Source: Dyadobacter sp. SG02 (GTDB taxonomy: Bacteria > Bacteroidota > Bacteroidia > Cytophagales > Spirosomataceae). From it: a stretch of 64,000 nucleotides of DNA. Every line of letters starts with the position of its first letter. Position 1 is the first letter of the stretch. Below the pieces are notes generated by a model. The model saw only the letters and a list, made by a program, of their open reading frames with translations. It ran no database searches and was not told the origin of the DNA. The stretch covers positions 1-64,000 of the forward strand of contig NZ_FNYL01000018.1 of NCBI RefSeq assembly GCF_900109045.1, read 5' to 3'. The translations under genes and the position numbers were made by a program. Shown in pieces: positions 42,624-50,609 of the stretch.

Positions 42624-43010
42624 CTAATACTCTTCGCTGTACATCCTGAACAGGGTGTAGGCATTTGCTTCGTTTTTGGTCAAGTTTTTCAGGGAAGTTT
42701 CTCTGTCGATTCCAGCTTGGCTGTCTAGCTCAATCTTTCGGTCAATCTCATTACATTTTGTAATCATTTCGGACATTAACTCGCCATTATCTTCTCTGGA
42801 TAATTGGTTTGCAATCGCCGCCAATTCGGCTAAGTCTGCATTTGATAAGACCGCTACATCTCTGTCCTCGCGGTTTAAATATGGTTGCTCGTATATGATC
42901 GCGGCGAAACCATCGTCATCATCCTCATTGTCATCATGCGACCGGTGTGTATTAGAATTTTCGCCTTGGTCCGTCGCGGTCCGTTCAGTTATTGTATCAA
43001 GTTTTTTTTT
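42624..43010 (-). CDS. downstream frame of a slippery gene (acidic protein)
   Basis: An ATG at 42824 gives only 66 residues (MAAIANQLSREDNGELMSEM...EEY), but the same frame is open upstream to about 43010. There it encodes an acidic stretch (SHDDNEDDDDGFAAIIYEQP). It meets the 42989-43312 gene at an A10 run, read in the -1 frame. It is either the C-terminal part of a 229-residue frameshift product, a separate short protein from the internal ATG, or the result of an indel. See the finding on the A10 site. Confidence 0.55.
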   Translation of the reverse strand, partial: KKKLDTITERTATDQGENSNTHRSHDDNEDDDDGFAAIIYEQPYLNREDRDVAVLSNADLAELAAIANQLSREDNGELMSEMITKCNEIDRKIELDSQAGIDRETSLKNLTKNEANAYTLFRMYSEEY

Positions 43011-43312
43011 TCGTCTTCGCCGAAATCTTGAACCGAACCGTTGTAGGTGAATTCAAATTGCTCCTGGTTGTGGTAATCATTGTCGGTAAGTTGTGCTTCA
43101 TTTGACAGAGCAATTCTTTGAAGTTCGGCCTCGCTGATTGTTGATTTCGACGATGCACCTAGCGAATCAAATTCGTCTTCTGGTCTGGCGGCTTTTTCAG
43201 ATTTGAAGCTGGCGCTGTTAACACTTATATATGCCACTACCCAGATGATGAAGACAACCATACACCCCAGAATGTACATCGGGGTTGTCAGGACAAAAGT
43301 TAATGTTGTCAT
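42989..43312 (-). CDS. small membrane protein ending at an A10 slippery run
   Basis: 107 residues in the zero frame: one membrane helix near the N-terminus (MYILGCMVVFIIWVVAYISV), then a charged cytoplasmic or periplasmic part (EKAARPEDEFDSLGASSKST). The last residues (DEKKNLIQ) come from the A10 run at 43002-43011 and four codons after it. In the -1 frame the protein would continue for 125 further residues to 42624. The sequence A AAA AAC at 43007-43001, in the correct zero-frame phase, is the classical -1 slippery heptamer. Confidence 0.65.
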   Translation of the reverse strand: MTTLTFVLTTPMYILGCMVVFIIWVVAYISVNSASFKSEKAARPEDEFDSLGASSKSTISEAELQRIALSNEAQLTDNDYHNQEQFEFTYNGSVQDFGEDEKKNLIQ

Positions 43313-43360
43313 TTCTAAAATGTTTAAGTTTGATTGCGAGTCAATCGCGGTAAATGATTG

Positions 43361-43867
43361 TTATTTGAATCGCAGGGGGATCAACACGTTCGTCTTGTCT
43401 TCTACGACAAACGACCTCCCGAGAATCATCTTCCCTTTATCTGGTCGGTTAAATTGGAGAAAGGTGCCATCATCATTTGCCACTATTTTTGCATTCTTTA
43501 AGACGGGTTCCAGTTCAACGACGTTTGGATATCTGCTTAAAATTTGAGCTGCTTCGCGGTATTCGCTTCGGGTAGTTTCCCTAACGTGATGGAGTGAGAC
43601 AGCGATGAGTATAGACATAGCGAGTAAGATCAACCATACCGTTTTACCAAAGCTGTATGCGAAGGCTGCTCGGTAATCGTTTGTATGAAACGGCTGATAG
43701 GATTTAAGCAGCTTATCAATTTGCAGATCCTTTGTCTTTGCTATTCCTGCACCCGTTTCTTCGACCTCGCATAGAATTGTCGCTGTCAACTCATCCATTT
43801 GTAAGCCGTATTTACCTGAGAACCTACCGATGATTCTCGTGAGCTGATCTTTGTCGATATCGCTCAT
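43361..43867 (-). CDS. hypothetical membrane protein of the transfer operon
   Basis: 168 residues: N-terminal soluble part (MSDIDKDQLTRIIGRF...), one membrane helix about 85-105 (TVWLILLAMSILIAVSLHHV) and a soluble C-terminal part of about 60 residues. Its start overlaps the end of the ParA-like gene by 4 bp. It stands in the traB/traC area of CTnDOT-type operons, but I see no family match. Confidence 0.6.
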   Translation of the reverse strand: MSDIDKDQLTRIIGRFSGKYGLQMDELTATILCEVEETGAGIAKTKDLQIDKLLKSYQPFHTNDYRAAFAYSFGKTVWLILLAMSILIAVSLHHVRETTRSEYREAAQILSRYPNVVELEPVLKNAKIVANDDGTFLQFNRPDKGKMILGRSFVVEDKTNVLIPLRFK

Positions 43868-44565
43868 ATTTCCAAGTTTAGGATTTCTCGTTCAAGTTTC
43901 TTCCTAGCCATAAAATTTGACAGCTCATTTAATCCCCCACCCTGTTCAATGTTGGATACGATTGCGGTCTTGATTACATTCTGACTAAGGTCACCGAACT
44001 CACCAACTTCGAGTTTAAGTTTTGCAGCGAGACCTTTGATATCTGCTTTTTGGTTTTGGAACCCTTCGAAAGTGGATTCGTTTACCCAAACTTTGATTGT
44101 GAAGAGATCTTTGAAGGCTTTTACGATCGACACGAGATATTGAGCTGATGAAGCAAACGCCGTACCACCGGCGATCACCACATTTAATATGAAATTTGCT
44201 TCAAGAAACTGAGCAAATTCCCTTAGGTCTTCGGGGGTAAAATCTACGCTCACCAGGGCAGGTAACTGTTCTGACTCAGGTGCACCAAAGTCGATTACGA
44301 TCTTTGAATATGGCATCTCATTTAGCTCCTGTAGAATTTCAAAAATCTTATCTCGGGCGATTTTTTTGCGTTCATCGAGTAGGTTGATATTCGCTAAACG
44401 ATTACCCGCAAGGAACTTCAGTTGTTTTGTGCTTGTCTGGGTGGAACTGTCAGCGTCACAAAACAGCATATCCTCCTGCTCAGTGTACTTTGTAGCCAAG
44501 AGATAAGTTAAAAAGCTCTTACCTACCCCACCTTTGGACTGAACGATGAAGTGAAATGTTTTCAT
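43864..44565 (-). CDS. traA: TraA-like ParA/MinD-type ATPase of the transfer operon
   Basis: 233 residues. Deviant Walker A QSKGGVGKSFLTYLL at the N-terminus, Walker A'-like FCDADSSTQ (about 36-44), Walker B-like KIVIDFGAPES (about 83). It overlaps both neighbours by 4 bp. ParA-like TraA genes stand at the head of CTnDOT-type tra operons, and their role in transfer is not settled. It is distinct from the partition ParA at 47761, which has an N-terminal HTH that this protein lacks. Confidence 0.8.
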   Translation of the reverse strand: MKTFHFIVQSKGGVGKSFLTYLLATKYTEQEDMLFCDADSSTQTSTKQLKFLAGNRLANINLLDERKKIARDKIFEILQELNEMPYSKIVIDFGAPESEQLPALVSVDFTPEDLREFAQFLEANFILNVVIAGGTAFASSAQYLVSIVKAFKDLFTIKVWVNESTFEGFQNQKADIKGLAAKLKLEVGEFGDLSQNVIKTAIVSNIEQGGGLNELSNFMARKKLEREILNLEI

Positions 44566-44954
44566 TGGTTAGTACTTAATTTATTGTGAAAAATGATGTT
44601 GCTGTTTTTTTTCTCTTCCATCCCTACCGGCCTGTAGTTGTTCAATACATCGTCAATTGCATTTGAATGCGGTTGGGGTTTCTCTTGTTGGATTGGGAGA
44701 TTCGACTTCTTAATTTGGTTAGCAAGAGCTATGCAAGCTTGTTTTTCAGCGGCATTTTTAGCTCTTCTAATCGTGTAGTTTTTTATTTCCAAACCCAGAT
44801 CCATTGAGATTATTTGGGCAGCCTGATGGGCCGGATAACCCTCAATTATCTCAGAATAGATATTGTACAATAGTAAGTACTTGCCCGATCGGCGATTAGC
44901 AGCGAAGTCGATTTTAAGAACTTCTTTAAGTACTTCCTTTCCCAATGCAACCAT
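44562..44954 (-). CDS. hypothetical first gene of the transfer operon
   Basis: 130 residues, helical (LGKEVLKEVLKIDFAANRRS, YPAHQAAQIISMDLGLEI), polar C-terminus. It overlaps the TraA-like gene by 4 bp. By position it is the leading gene of the minus-strand tra operon and could be a small DNA-binding regulator of it, but no domain is recognised. Confidence 0.6.
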   Translation of the reverse strand: MVALGKEVLKEVLKIDFAANRRSGKYLLLYNIYSEIIEGYPAHQAAQIISMDLGLEIKNYTIRRAKNAAEKQACIALANQIKKSNLPIQQEKPQPHSNAIDDVLNNYRPVGMEEKKNSNIIFHNKLSTNQ

Positions 44955-45508
44955 CCTTCTTGTTGAATTATGAAATTTTAAAAACTATAATTCAAAGTAT
45001 GGTATTTTAAAATGTAAATGCAAGTTCAGTTTGTCAATTTTTCCGTTTTGGCTGTTCGCAGAAGGGTTGCCAAATGGTATTTGTAAGTTATATGTCTTCG
45101 TTATGTCGCGGATATGTAATGTATCTGTTCTTGATGTGTTCGTTATCTGTTCAGATAGCAGTTTTCGAATGCCTAAATTTGATTTTTCAAAGAACTTTTT
45201 CATTTCTGTCCCCCATTATCTGTTCGTTATGTGATTCCGATGTGTTTCTTATCGGTTTTGTATATGTTTATTTGCTTTTGATAGTTGGGAGAGCATCACC
45301 AGGTGGCTTCTTTGGGCTGAATTCTCAGGTATTGTAGATTTTAAAGTCTCTAACTTTTATTTTATTTTTGTAGTTATTTTATTTTTGTAGCAAGCTATGT
45401 TTTACAGTACCGTAAAAATCATTCTGATTTTCCGATAATGTAAAACGCTTGCCCTTCCAGCGAGTTCATTCGCTGGAAGCTCATGATTTTCAAAAAGAGA
45501 ACATTATC
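44955..45508. other. candidate oriT and divergent promoter region
   Basis: About 550 bp between the divergent tra operon and the mob genes. It contains a 6-bp-arm inverted repeat TATCTG/CAGATA (45144-45157), a perfect tandem 17-bp direct repeat (45357-45373 and 45374-45390), an imperfect palindrome around TTTTACAGTACCGTAAAA (about 45401-45418) and a perfect hairpin CTTCCAGCGA/TCGCTGGAAG (45454-45479, 6-nt loop). Such a mix of direct and inverted repeats just upstream of relaxase genes is typical of oriT. I could not locate the nick site. A weak 72-codon minus-strand frame (44985-45203) is not convincing. Confidence 0.5.
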
Positions 45509-46129
45509 ATGGATGATTCGAATTCAGTGCTCATGCGGACGACCAAGACTGATAGTTCACGCGCGTCTTCAGCTGTACTTGCTGAGGGATCGGACGTAAA
45601 TAATAAGAATAAGCGTGGCCGGGGCAGGCCGAAACTGGTGGAGTCCGAACGCCGAAAGAAGCTAAATTTGATTTACCTTACTGATGAGGAGTTACTGATG
45701 TTGCGTCAACAACATACAGGGCCAGCTGAGCATTTTGGCACTTTTCTTAGAAGGAAGCTTCTCGTTAATAAAACATTTGTGGTTCCTCGTGAAATTGATC
45801 CAGAGGTTAGGAACGAGATCCGTAATCTTTTAAAGCTTACCGGTAGTATAAACCTGATTGCCCTTAAAACTAAGGGAGACATAGCGGTTAGCGATGAGTT
45901 TAGAAAAACTTCTTCTCTGATCAGATCAATAGCTGCGACTGCAAAAAAGTCGGTAGATCACTCCGTTGAATTGATGGAAGTTGCCCCATCTTTAGTTGAG
46001 CGCCTTAGCGGACTATTGCAAGCAGTTGACTATGTGGAAGATGGTTTTGGGGACTTTGAGCTACTTCGTACCGGCATACGGGAAATTGTCCAATCACTGG
46101 AACCTTTAATTAGGAAATTTGAACGCTAA
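45509..46129 (+). CDS. mobA: MobA-like relaxase accessory protein
   Basis: About 206 residues from the ATG at 45509; an upstream ATG at 45449 would run the gene through the perfect hairpin and is less likely. A basic AT-hook-like segment GRGRPKLVESERRKKL (about 36-51) precedes LIYLTDEELLMLRQQH, and the rest is helical. This is the standard layout of MobA/MobC-type accessory proteins that bind oriT with the relaxase. The next gene, after the palindrome at 46129, is the relaxase. The stop codon overlaps the first base of that palindrome. Confidence 0.78.
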   Translation: MDDSNSVLMRTTKTDSSRASSAVLAEGSDVNNKNKRGRGRPKLVESERRKKLNLIYLTDEELLMLRQQHTGPAEHFGTFLRRKLLVNKTFVVPREIDPEVRNEIRNLLKLTGSINLIALKTKGDIAVSDEFRKTSSLIRSIAATAKKSVDHSVELMEVAPSLVERLSGLLQAVDYVEDGFGDFELLRTGIREIVQSLEPLIRKFER

Positions 46130-46155
46130 GCAAAGTGACACCGTGTCGCTTTGCT
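46129..46155. promoter_or_regulatory. 27-bp palindrome, copy 1 (candidate parS)
   Basis: Arm AGCAAAGTGACAC, one central base, then the reverse arm with one change (GTGTCGCTTTGCT). It stands between mobA and the relaxase gene. Four other copies are listed at 47552, 47664, 50507 and 50583. Confidence 0.75.
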
Positions 46156-46167
46156 TAGTGATAATAA

Positions 46168-47553
46168 TTGATTTGTATGATCGGTAACGTGGCTAATTTT
46201 GGGAAAGGGTTCAAGGGATGTATTCAGTATAACATCCTAGGAGAACGTGGTACAAAAAAGGAGAATGAAATTAGAGGTGAATTTATTTACTCCCAAAACC
46301 TCGATAGTATTCTTTTGGCGGAAAGTCCTATTGAATGTCCTGTCGACGAGTTGGTTTCCGAGTTTCACGAACCGCTGAAGTTAGGAATGAGTAAGGTGCA
46401 AAACCCTGTTTTGCATCAATCTCTGTCGTTTCCTCCTGGTGAAAAGCTGGATAATGAAACTTTGGAAAAAATCTGCATTGAGTTTTCCAATTGGTTTGGA
46501 CTCAATAATAATCAAATGGTCGTATATAAGCACAGCGACAAAAAGCACGAGCATATTCATATTGTTGCCAATAGAGTAGATATTGACGGAGTCAATTCCT
46601 ATCGCGACAGTAATAACTTTTACGAAACAGGCAAGTTTTGTAGATACGTAGAACAGAAGTTCGGTCTTCAAAAAACAAAACAAATGGATTCGTTGAAGAT
46701 CGACGGTAAGGGCGTTACATCCGAGAATAAGCTGCATGTTCAGCTACGGCAGCAAATAGATAAGCTACTTGTAGAAGTTAGCAGCACAAGGGAGCTACGC
46801 CATGCGCTTCTTCAGAAAGGCTGGAAGAGCTATGAAGGGCGAGGAATCTCATTCGTTCACAAAGCATCCGGAACCTCTATAAAGGGTTCTGAACTGGGCA
46901 GGAACTATTCATTAAATGGTCTGCAAAAGTTGATTGAGAGAGCTAAATCTGGGGCGGGCGATACAGGATCGAATGAAGAGAGGATGCCTGAGCGTGAGCT
47001 CTTGAAGTCAAAGATTGCAAAAAACTCAATTGGTGCAAGTGACCTAAATATGTTTGTATCTCTTATGAAGGGAGATGGTTACGGGGTGCATTTTCGGGAA
47101 TACAAAAACAAACAGGGACAAGAAAAAAAGTCAATTGCATTTTCGAAATCTTTCTCCGGAAAGGCTAATGCTTTAAAGTATGTAACGGGACTAGAGTTGG
47201 GGGCTTCATATGGGTTTTATAATGTATCCAAGAATATTGGGGCCGAGAAATGGACGGAATCTATGGCCTCCCCTACTCGACTTAACAGTAGGGAGCTGGC
47301 AAAGGGGCCTGAGAAGGAAGTGACCGCAAATGCAGATATTAATAAGATTGCTCGTGGTCTCAATGATTTGCTAACGAGCTATAATGCCGGGAAAGTGGAA
47401 GCTGATGCTGCTAAATCGGTTGCGAGAGTCGAAGCTGAAATTGCTCGAAATGCAGCTGGTTACAATAATCCATTTGGGCAGAAAGGTATTGAAGAATTAA
47501 AGCGAGAAGGAAAAAAGAAAAAAAGCGCAAAATCCAAGAAGCCTCGTTTATAG
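46168..47553 (+). CDS. mobB: MobB-like relaxase
   Basis: 461 residues. An N-terminal relaxase domain starts with IGNVANFGKGFKGCIQYNIL (candidate catalytic Tyr in the first motif). The metal-binding triad is HEHIHIVANRVDIDGV (about 126-141). The C-terminal part is basic and helical, ending KKKKSAKSKKPRL. It belongs to the relaxase/mobilization nuclease (MobB, MOBP-like) group found with MobA in Bacteroidota elements. The stop codon overlaps palindrome copy 2 by two bases. Confidence 0.88.
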   Translation: MICMIGNVANFGKGFKGCIQYNILGERGTKKENEIRGEFIYSQNLDSILLAESPIECPVDELVSEFHEPLKLGMSKVQNPVLHQSLSFPPGEKLDNETLEKICIEFSNWFGLNNNQMVVYKHSDKKHEHIHIVANRVDIDGVNSYRDSNNFYETGKFCRYVEQKFGLQKTKQMDSLKIDGKGVTSENKLHVQLRQQIDKLLVEVSSTRELRHALLQKGWKSYEGRGISFVHKASGTSIKGSELGRNYSLNGLQKLIERAKSGAGDTGSNEERMPERELLKSKIAKNSIGASDLNMFVSLMKGDGYGVHFREYKNKQGQEKKSIAFSKSFSGKANALKYVTGLELGASYGFYNVSKNIGAEKWTESMASPTRLNSRELAKGPEKEVTANADINKIARGLNDLLTSYNAGKVEADAAKSVARVEAEIARNAAGYNNPFGQKGIEELKREGKKKKSAKSKKPRL

Positions 47554-47690
47554 CAAAGTGACACCGTGTCACTTTGCTGGGTTTGTCGAATATTCCGGTG
47601 GAGAAATCCTGTCTTCATTTAGTGCGCCGATAGCGTTGAATATGCTTTAAAAAGTCGTAGGTAGGCAAAGTGACACCGTGTCACTTTGCT
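47552..47690. promoter_or_regulatory. 27-bp palindromes, copies 2 and 3 (candidate parS)
   Basis: Copy 2 at 47552-47578 is a perfect palindrome (13-base arms AGCAAAGTGACAC, one central base). Copy 3 at 47664-47690 differs only in its first base. They lie just upstream of parA, with 85 bp between them, which suits a centromere and/or a ParB-controlled promoter. Confidence 0.8.
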
Positions 47691-47760
47691 AAAAATATAC
47701 AAAAATTTTTGGTATAATATTTTATCTTTTTATATTTGACAAGGATAAAAAATTATACAA

Positions 47761-48699
47761 ATGACGCTATCACAAAAAATTATCAATTTTCTGGAAGGAA
47801 GCTCGCTGTCAATTTCTGCTGCTGAACGCGAGGCCGGTATACCGGCCCGCACCATCAACAAGGCTATCTCAAATGGTACAGAAATACCTAGCAAACACGT
47901 TCCAGGACTAGTGGCTGCATTGCGTAAGTATGGCTTTTCGACTGAATCAAAAGCAAAAGTTATTAGTATCGTGAACAACAAAGGTGGTGTCGGGAAAACG
48001 ACTACCACAATCAACCTGGGAAAAGCATTGGTTGTGGAAGGCTATCGGGTTCTTTTAGTCGACATGGACACTCAGGGAAACTTAAGTCAATGTTTCAACG
48101 TCGACGTTCCCGACAAGCAGGTAATAGATACCTTGCTAGATAAGAATAAGCCGCTGCCTCTTGTTGAGATTGAAAGTAACTTATTTGTGTCTCCATCGGA
48201 CATTAGGATGAGCGCAAAGGAATCGGAGTTGATAAACAGTGTCGGGGGCGACAGGAGACTTGCAACAGCACTTTCTCCGTTGAAGGGTGACTTTGACTTC
48301 ATCCTTTTGGATTGCCCTCCTGCAACGAATATTTTGACCACCAACTGTCTAGTTGCGAGTGATAGTTGTATCATTCCAATTCAACCCGAGGCCAGCGCTT
48401 ATTTTGGTGTGGAAAACTTAATGGAGCGGATTAAGCAAATTCGCGACTATTCAAATTCATCTTTGACTGTTTCGGGAATAGTTTTTACTCTGGTTCAAAA
48501 GAATCAAAATGTCCATAAACAGATGATGACTCATATATCAGAGACATTTAAATCTTACAGAATCTTCAAGACGATGATAGAAATGTCGACTATAATAAAG
48601 CAAAGTCAAGTCGCTCGTCAAGATTTGTTTGTTTATGACCCCGAATCAAAACCTGCGGATCAATACTTGAAAATCGCCAGGGAGTTGCTATCGTTGTAA
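47761..48699 (+). CDS. parA: ParA partition ATPase with N-terminal HTH
   Basis: 312 residues. HTH-like N-terminus (about 10-50; LSISAAEREAGIPARTINKA) and a ParA ATPase domain: Walker A NNKGGVGKTTTTINL (about 72-86), A' VDMDTQGNLSQCF, B FDFILLDCPP. This combined form (type Ia) usually represses its own operon and moves the plasmid. It follows two copies of the 27-bp palindrome and precedes parB by 34 bp. It is different from the tra-associated ParA at 43864. Confidence 0.9.
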   Translation: MTLSQKIINFLEGSSLSISAAEREAGIPARTINKAISNGTEIPSKHVPGLVAALRKYGFSTESKAKVISIVNNKGGVGKTTTTINLGKALVVEGYRVLLVDMDTQGNLSQCFNVDVPDKQVIDTLLDKNKPLPLVEIESNLFVSPSDIRMSAKESELINSVGGDRRLATALSPLKGDFDFILLDCPPATNILTTNCLVASDSCIIPIQPEASAYFGVENLMERIKQIRDYSNSSLTVSGIVFTLVQKNQNVHKQMMTHISETFKSYRIFKTMIEMSTIIKQSQVARQDLFVYDPESKPADQYLKIARELLSL

Positions 48700-48733
48700 T
48701 ACAATTATAAAATTAACGGACAATTGTAAGATC

Positions 48734-49795
48734 ATGGGAAAGAAAGATTTTATGGCTCAAATTACAGAAATAAAGAACAATAGACCCGCAAATGGTCTAT
48801 CTGCGGAGCAACACATTAAGGAGACGTTGATTGTCATCGATGATCTGAAGCATTTAATCCCGCCACTTGTTAGTGAAGAATTTTCACAACTAGAAGAGAA
48901 TCTTGTTAAGAACGGTATTAGAGATGCTATAACAGTTTGGGAAACAACAGTCCAGGTAGTTCAGGAGGGATTAGCCCCAGGTTCGGACGATTTAAAGATT
49001 TTTGAAAGTAGGAATCAGCACGACCTTGTACACATCCTTGTTGATGGACATAATAGATACGCCGTTGCAAAAGCAAAGGATCTCGACTTTCGCGTGAGTG
49101 TTATGGATACATTCAAGTCGTTATTAGAAGTCAAGGACTATATGATAAATTATCAGCTAGGAAGGAGAAATCTGAATGCTGAGCAAGTATCTTATTTAAG
49201 AGGCCTTCGGTATAATCACGATAAGAAAGATCCAGGAGGTGTGGAAAATGCAATAGGGGTAGATCGAGCAAATGTCGCGGAAGCCCTTGCAACGGAATAT
49301 GGTGTGAGCTCACGCACTATAAAGAGGGACGCCGAATTTGCCGAAGGAATTGACAAACTTGACAGAGAAACAAAATCCGAAGTCCTTGCTGGAAAGTCTA
49401 AGGTATCCAGGAAGCAGATTCAAGCTCTTGCCTCCGTGAGTGAAGATAACATCGGCAAAGAGCGCTTGACTCAGATCATAGCCGAAGCAGAAAGGGACGA
49501 GGTTAATAAAGTTAAAAAAACTCAGTCTTCTGACAATGACACATTGGAGAAGAAACTGATTTCGAACCAAGATGATAATTCGGGGAGTAACAATATTGGA
49601 GAAAATTACTTTGGATTTTCAGATGAGAGTAATCGCCTATTAGACGATTTGTTAGATAACGTTGTATTGGAGTCAGCGAACTCAGACGATTTGATCACCG
49701 AGTTGAAAGCCTTGGTAAGTGAAGGAGATTTGATGGATAAAGGTGTCTTGGAAAAGGCAATGCATATTATTTCCTTGCTCAGCAAAAAGATATAA
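48734..49795 (+). CDS. parB: ParB-like partition protein
   Basis: 353 residues. ParB N-terminal domain (about 30-130; LIPPLVSEEFSQLEENLVKN, LVDGHNRYAVAKAKDLDFRV), then a central HTH region (about 160-215; ATEYGVSSRTIKRDAEFAEG), a charged linker and a C-terminal tail suited to dimerisation. The Arg patch normally seen as GERR/GHRR is GHNRY here. It lies 34 bp after parA. The 27-bp palindromes around this operon are its likely DNA target. Confidence 0.85.
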   Translation: MGKKDFMAQITEIKNNRPANGLSAEQHIKETLIVIDDLKHLIPPLVSEEFSQLEENLVKNGIRDAITVWETTVQVVQEGLAPGSDDLKIFESRNQHDLVHILVDGHNRYAVAKAKDLDFRVSVMDTFKSLLEVKDYMINYQLGRRNLNAEQVSYLRGLRYNHDKKDPGGVENAIGVDRANVAEALATEYGVSSRTIKRDAEFAEGIDKLDRETKSEVLAGKSKVSRKQIQALASVSEDNIGKERLTQIIAEAERDEVNKVKKTQSSDNDTLEKKLISNQDDNSGSNNIGENYFGFSDESNRLLDDLLDNVVLESANSDDLITELKALVSEGDLMDKGVLEKAMHIISLLSKKI

Positions 49796-49800
49796 AACAA

Positions 49801-50136
49801 ATGAATATGGTATCTATAACAGCGAGAATCCACCTATTGGCCGCTTTATGGCTGTTAGGTGGTTCAACTTCCTGCTCAAAGTCAAGTGACCAGGAGGCAA
49901 CCGAAAGGAAAATTTTGATAGGGGAGTGGCGACCGGCGTCGCCATACCAAAAGAACAAAATTTTCTTTTTTGAGGAATCTAATAAGCTGTTTATGAGATA
50001 TAAGAACGAACAAATTGGTCTTACTTTTAAGGATGGCGCCTTTATTCAGGATCACGCCCTCGGTGGACGAATACAACACAAAGGAGATAGCCTGTACGTT
50101 AGTGGATCTGAAACTTATTATGTTAAAGATAAATAA
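49801..50136 (+). CDS. small hypothetical lipoprotein
   Basis: 111 residues with signal LLAALWLLGGSTSC (lipobox STSC), then KSSDQEATERK and a short beta-rich domain (IGEWRPASPYQKNKIFFFEE, DSLYVSGSETYYVK). It begins 5 bp after parB. No family is recognised. Short lipoproteins of this form are frequent near conjugation genes and might serve entry exclusion, but this is only a guess. Confidence 0.6.
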   Translation: MNMVSITARIHLLAALWLLGGSTSCSKSSDQEATERKILIGEWRPASPYQKNKIFFFEESNKLFMRYKNEQIGLTFKDGAFIQDHALGGRIQHKGDSLYVSGSETYYVKDK

Positions 50137-50139
50137 GGT

Positions 50140-50331
50140 ATGCCAAGTCAAATAGCTCAAATACTGACAATGATTTTAGCGCTGTTGATCGGCGCACTTT
50201 GTTATAAGATGATAAAAAGGCATGAACGAAAGCCTTTTCTCAATAATCTCCAATTTAGGTTGGTTAGTTTAGTCGGGTTTCTATCCTTTCTGTTAGGTGC
50301 TTTTATCGCATTGCAGAATCTCATTTTCTGA
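50140..50331 (+). CDS. small two-helix membrane protein
   Basis: 63 residues, two membrane helices (ILTMILALLIGALCYKM and LVSLVGFLSFLLGAFIALQ). It starts 3 bp after the lipoprotein gene, so they are coupled. No recognised family. Its stop codon overlaps an outlying iteron (50328-50345). Confidence 0.55.
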   Translation: MPSQIAQILTMILALLIGALCYKMIKRHERKPFLNNLQFRLVSLVGFLSFLLGAFIALQNLIF

Positions 50332-50491
50332 GTTTTTTTAAGTTAATCAGGTCTCCTGAGCCCTTGGTTGAGATTTAACTGAGGGCTTTTCTTTATGCTT
50401 TCTTCCGATTAGGTGGCTGTTCGCAGGCTTTCGTTCCTTTTATGGACCAAGATTTTTTATTTCACTGATGTCGCTGAGTTTTTTTAAGTTA
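50328..50491 (+). repeat. two outlying iterons near the coupling protein gene
   Basis: CTGAGTTTTTTTAAGTT copies at 50328-50345 and 50474-50491, the same sequence and orientation as the iterons at 30711-31370, about 19 kb away and interleaved with the candidate parS palindromes. Confidence 0.85.
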
Positions 50492-50506
50492 AATAATAGA
50501 TGCGCT

Positions 50507-50609
50507 AGCAAAGTGACACGCTGTCACTTTGCTAGCCGACTTTCCTTTGGTAAAAAAGGGCCACTCTGTTCGAACGGCCCGTAGCAAAGTGACACCGTGT
50601 CACTTTGCT
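50507..50609. promoter_or_regulatory. 27-bp palindromes, copies 4 and 5 (candidate parS)
   Basis: Copy 4 at 50507-50533 has one arm mismatch (central bases differ). Copy 5 at 50583-50609 is perfect and overlaps the stop codon of the minus-strand gene at 50608. They sit 50 bp apart in a gap that also carries two iterons. Confidence 0.78.

Noticed and set aside
44985-45203. 72-codon minus-strand ORF in the tra/mob intergenic region
   Set aside because: It overlaps the repeats of the candidate oriT, has no recognisable domain, and lies in a region where short repeats create chance frames.
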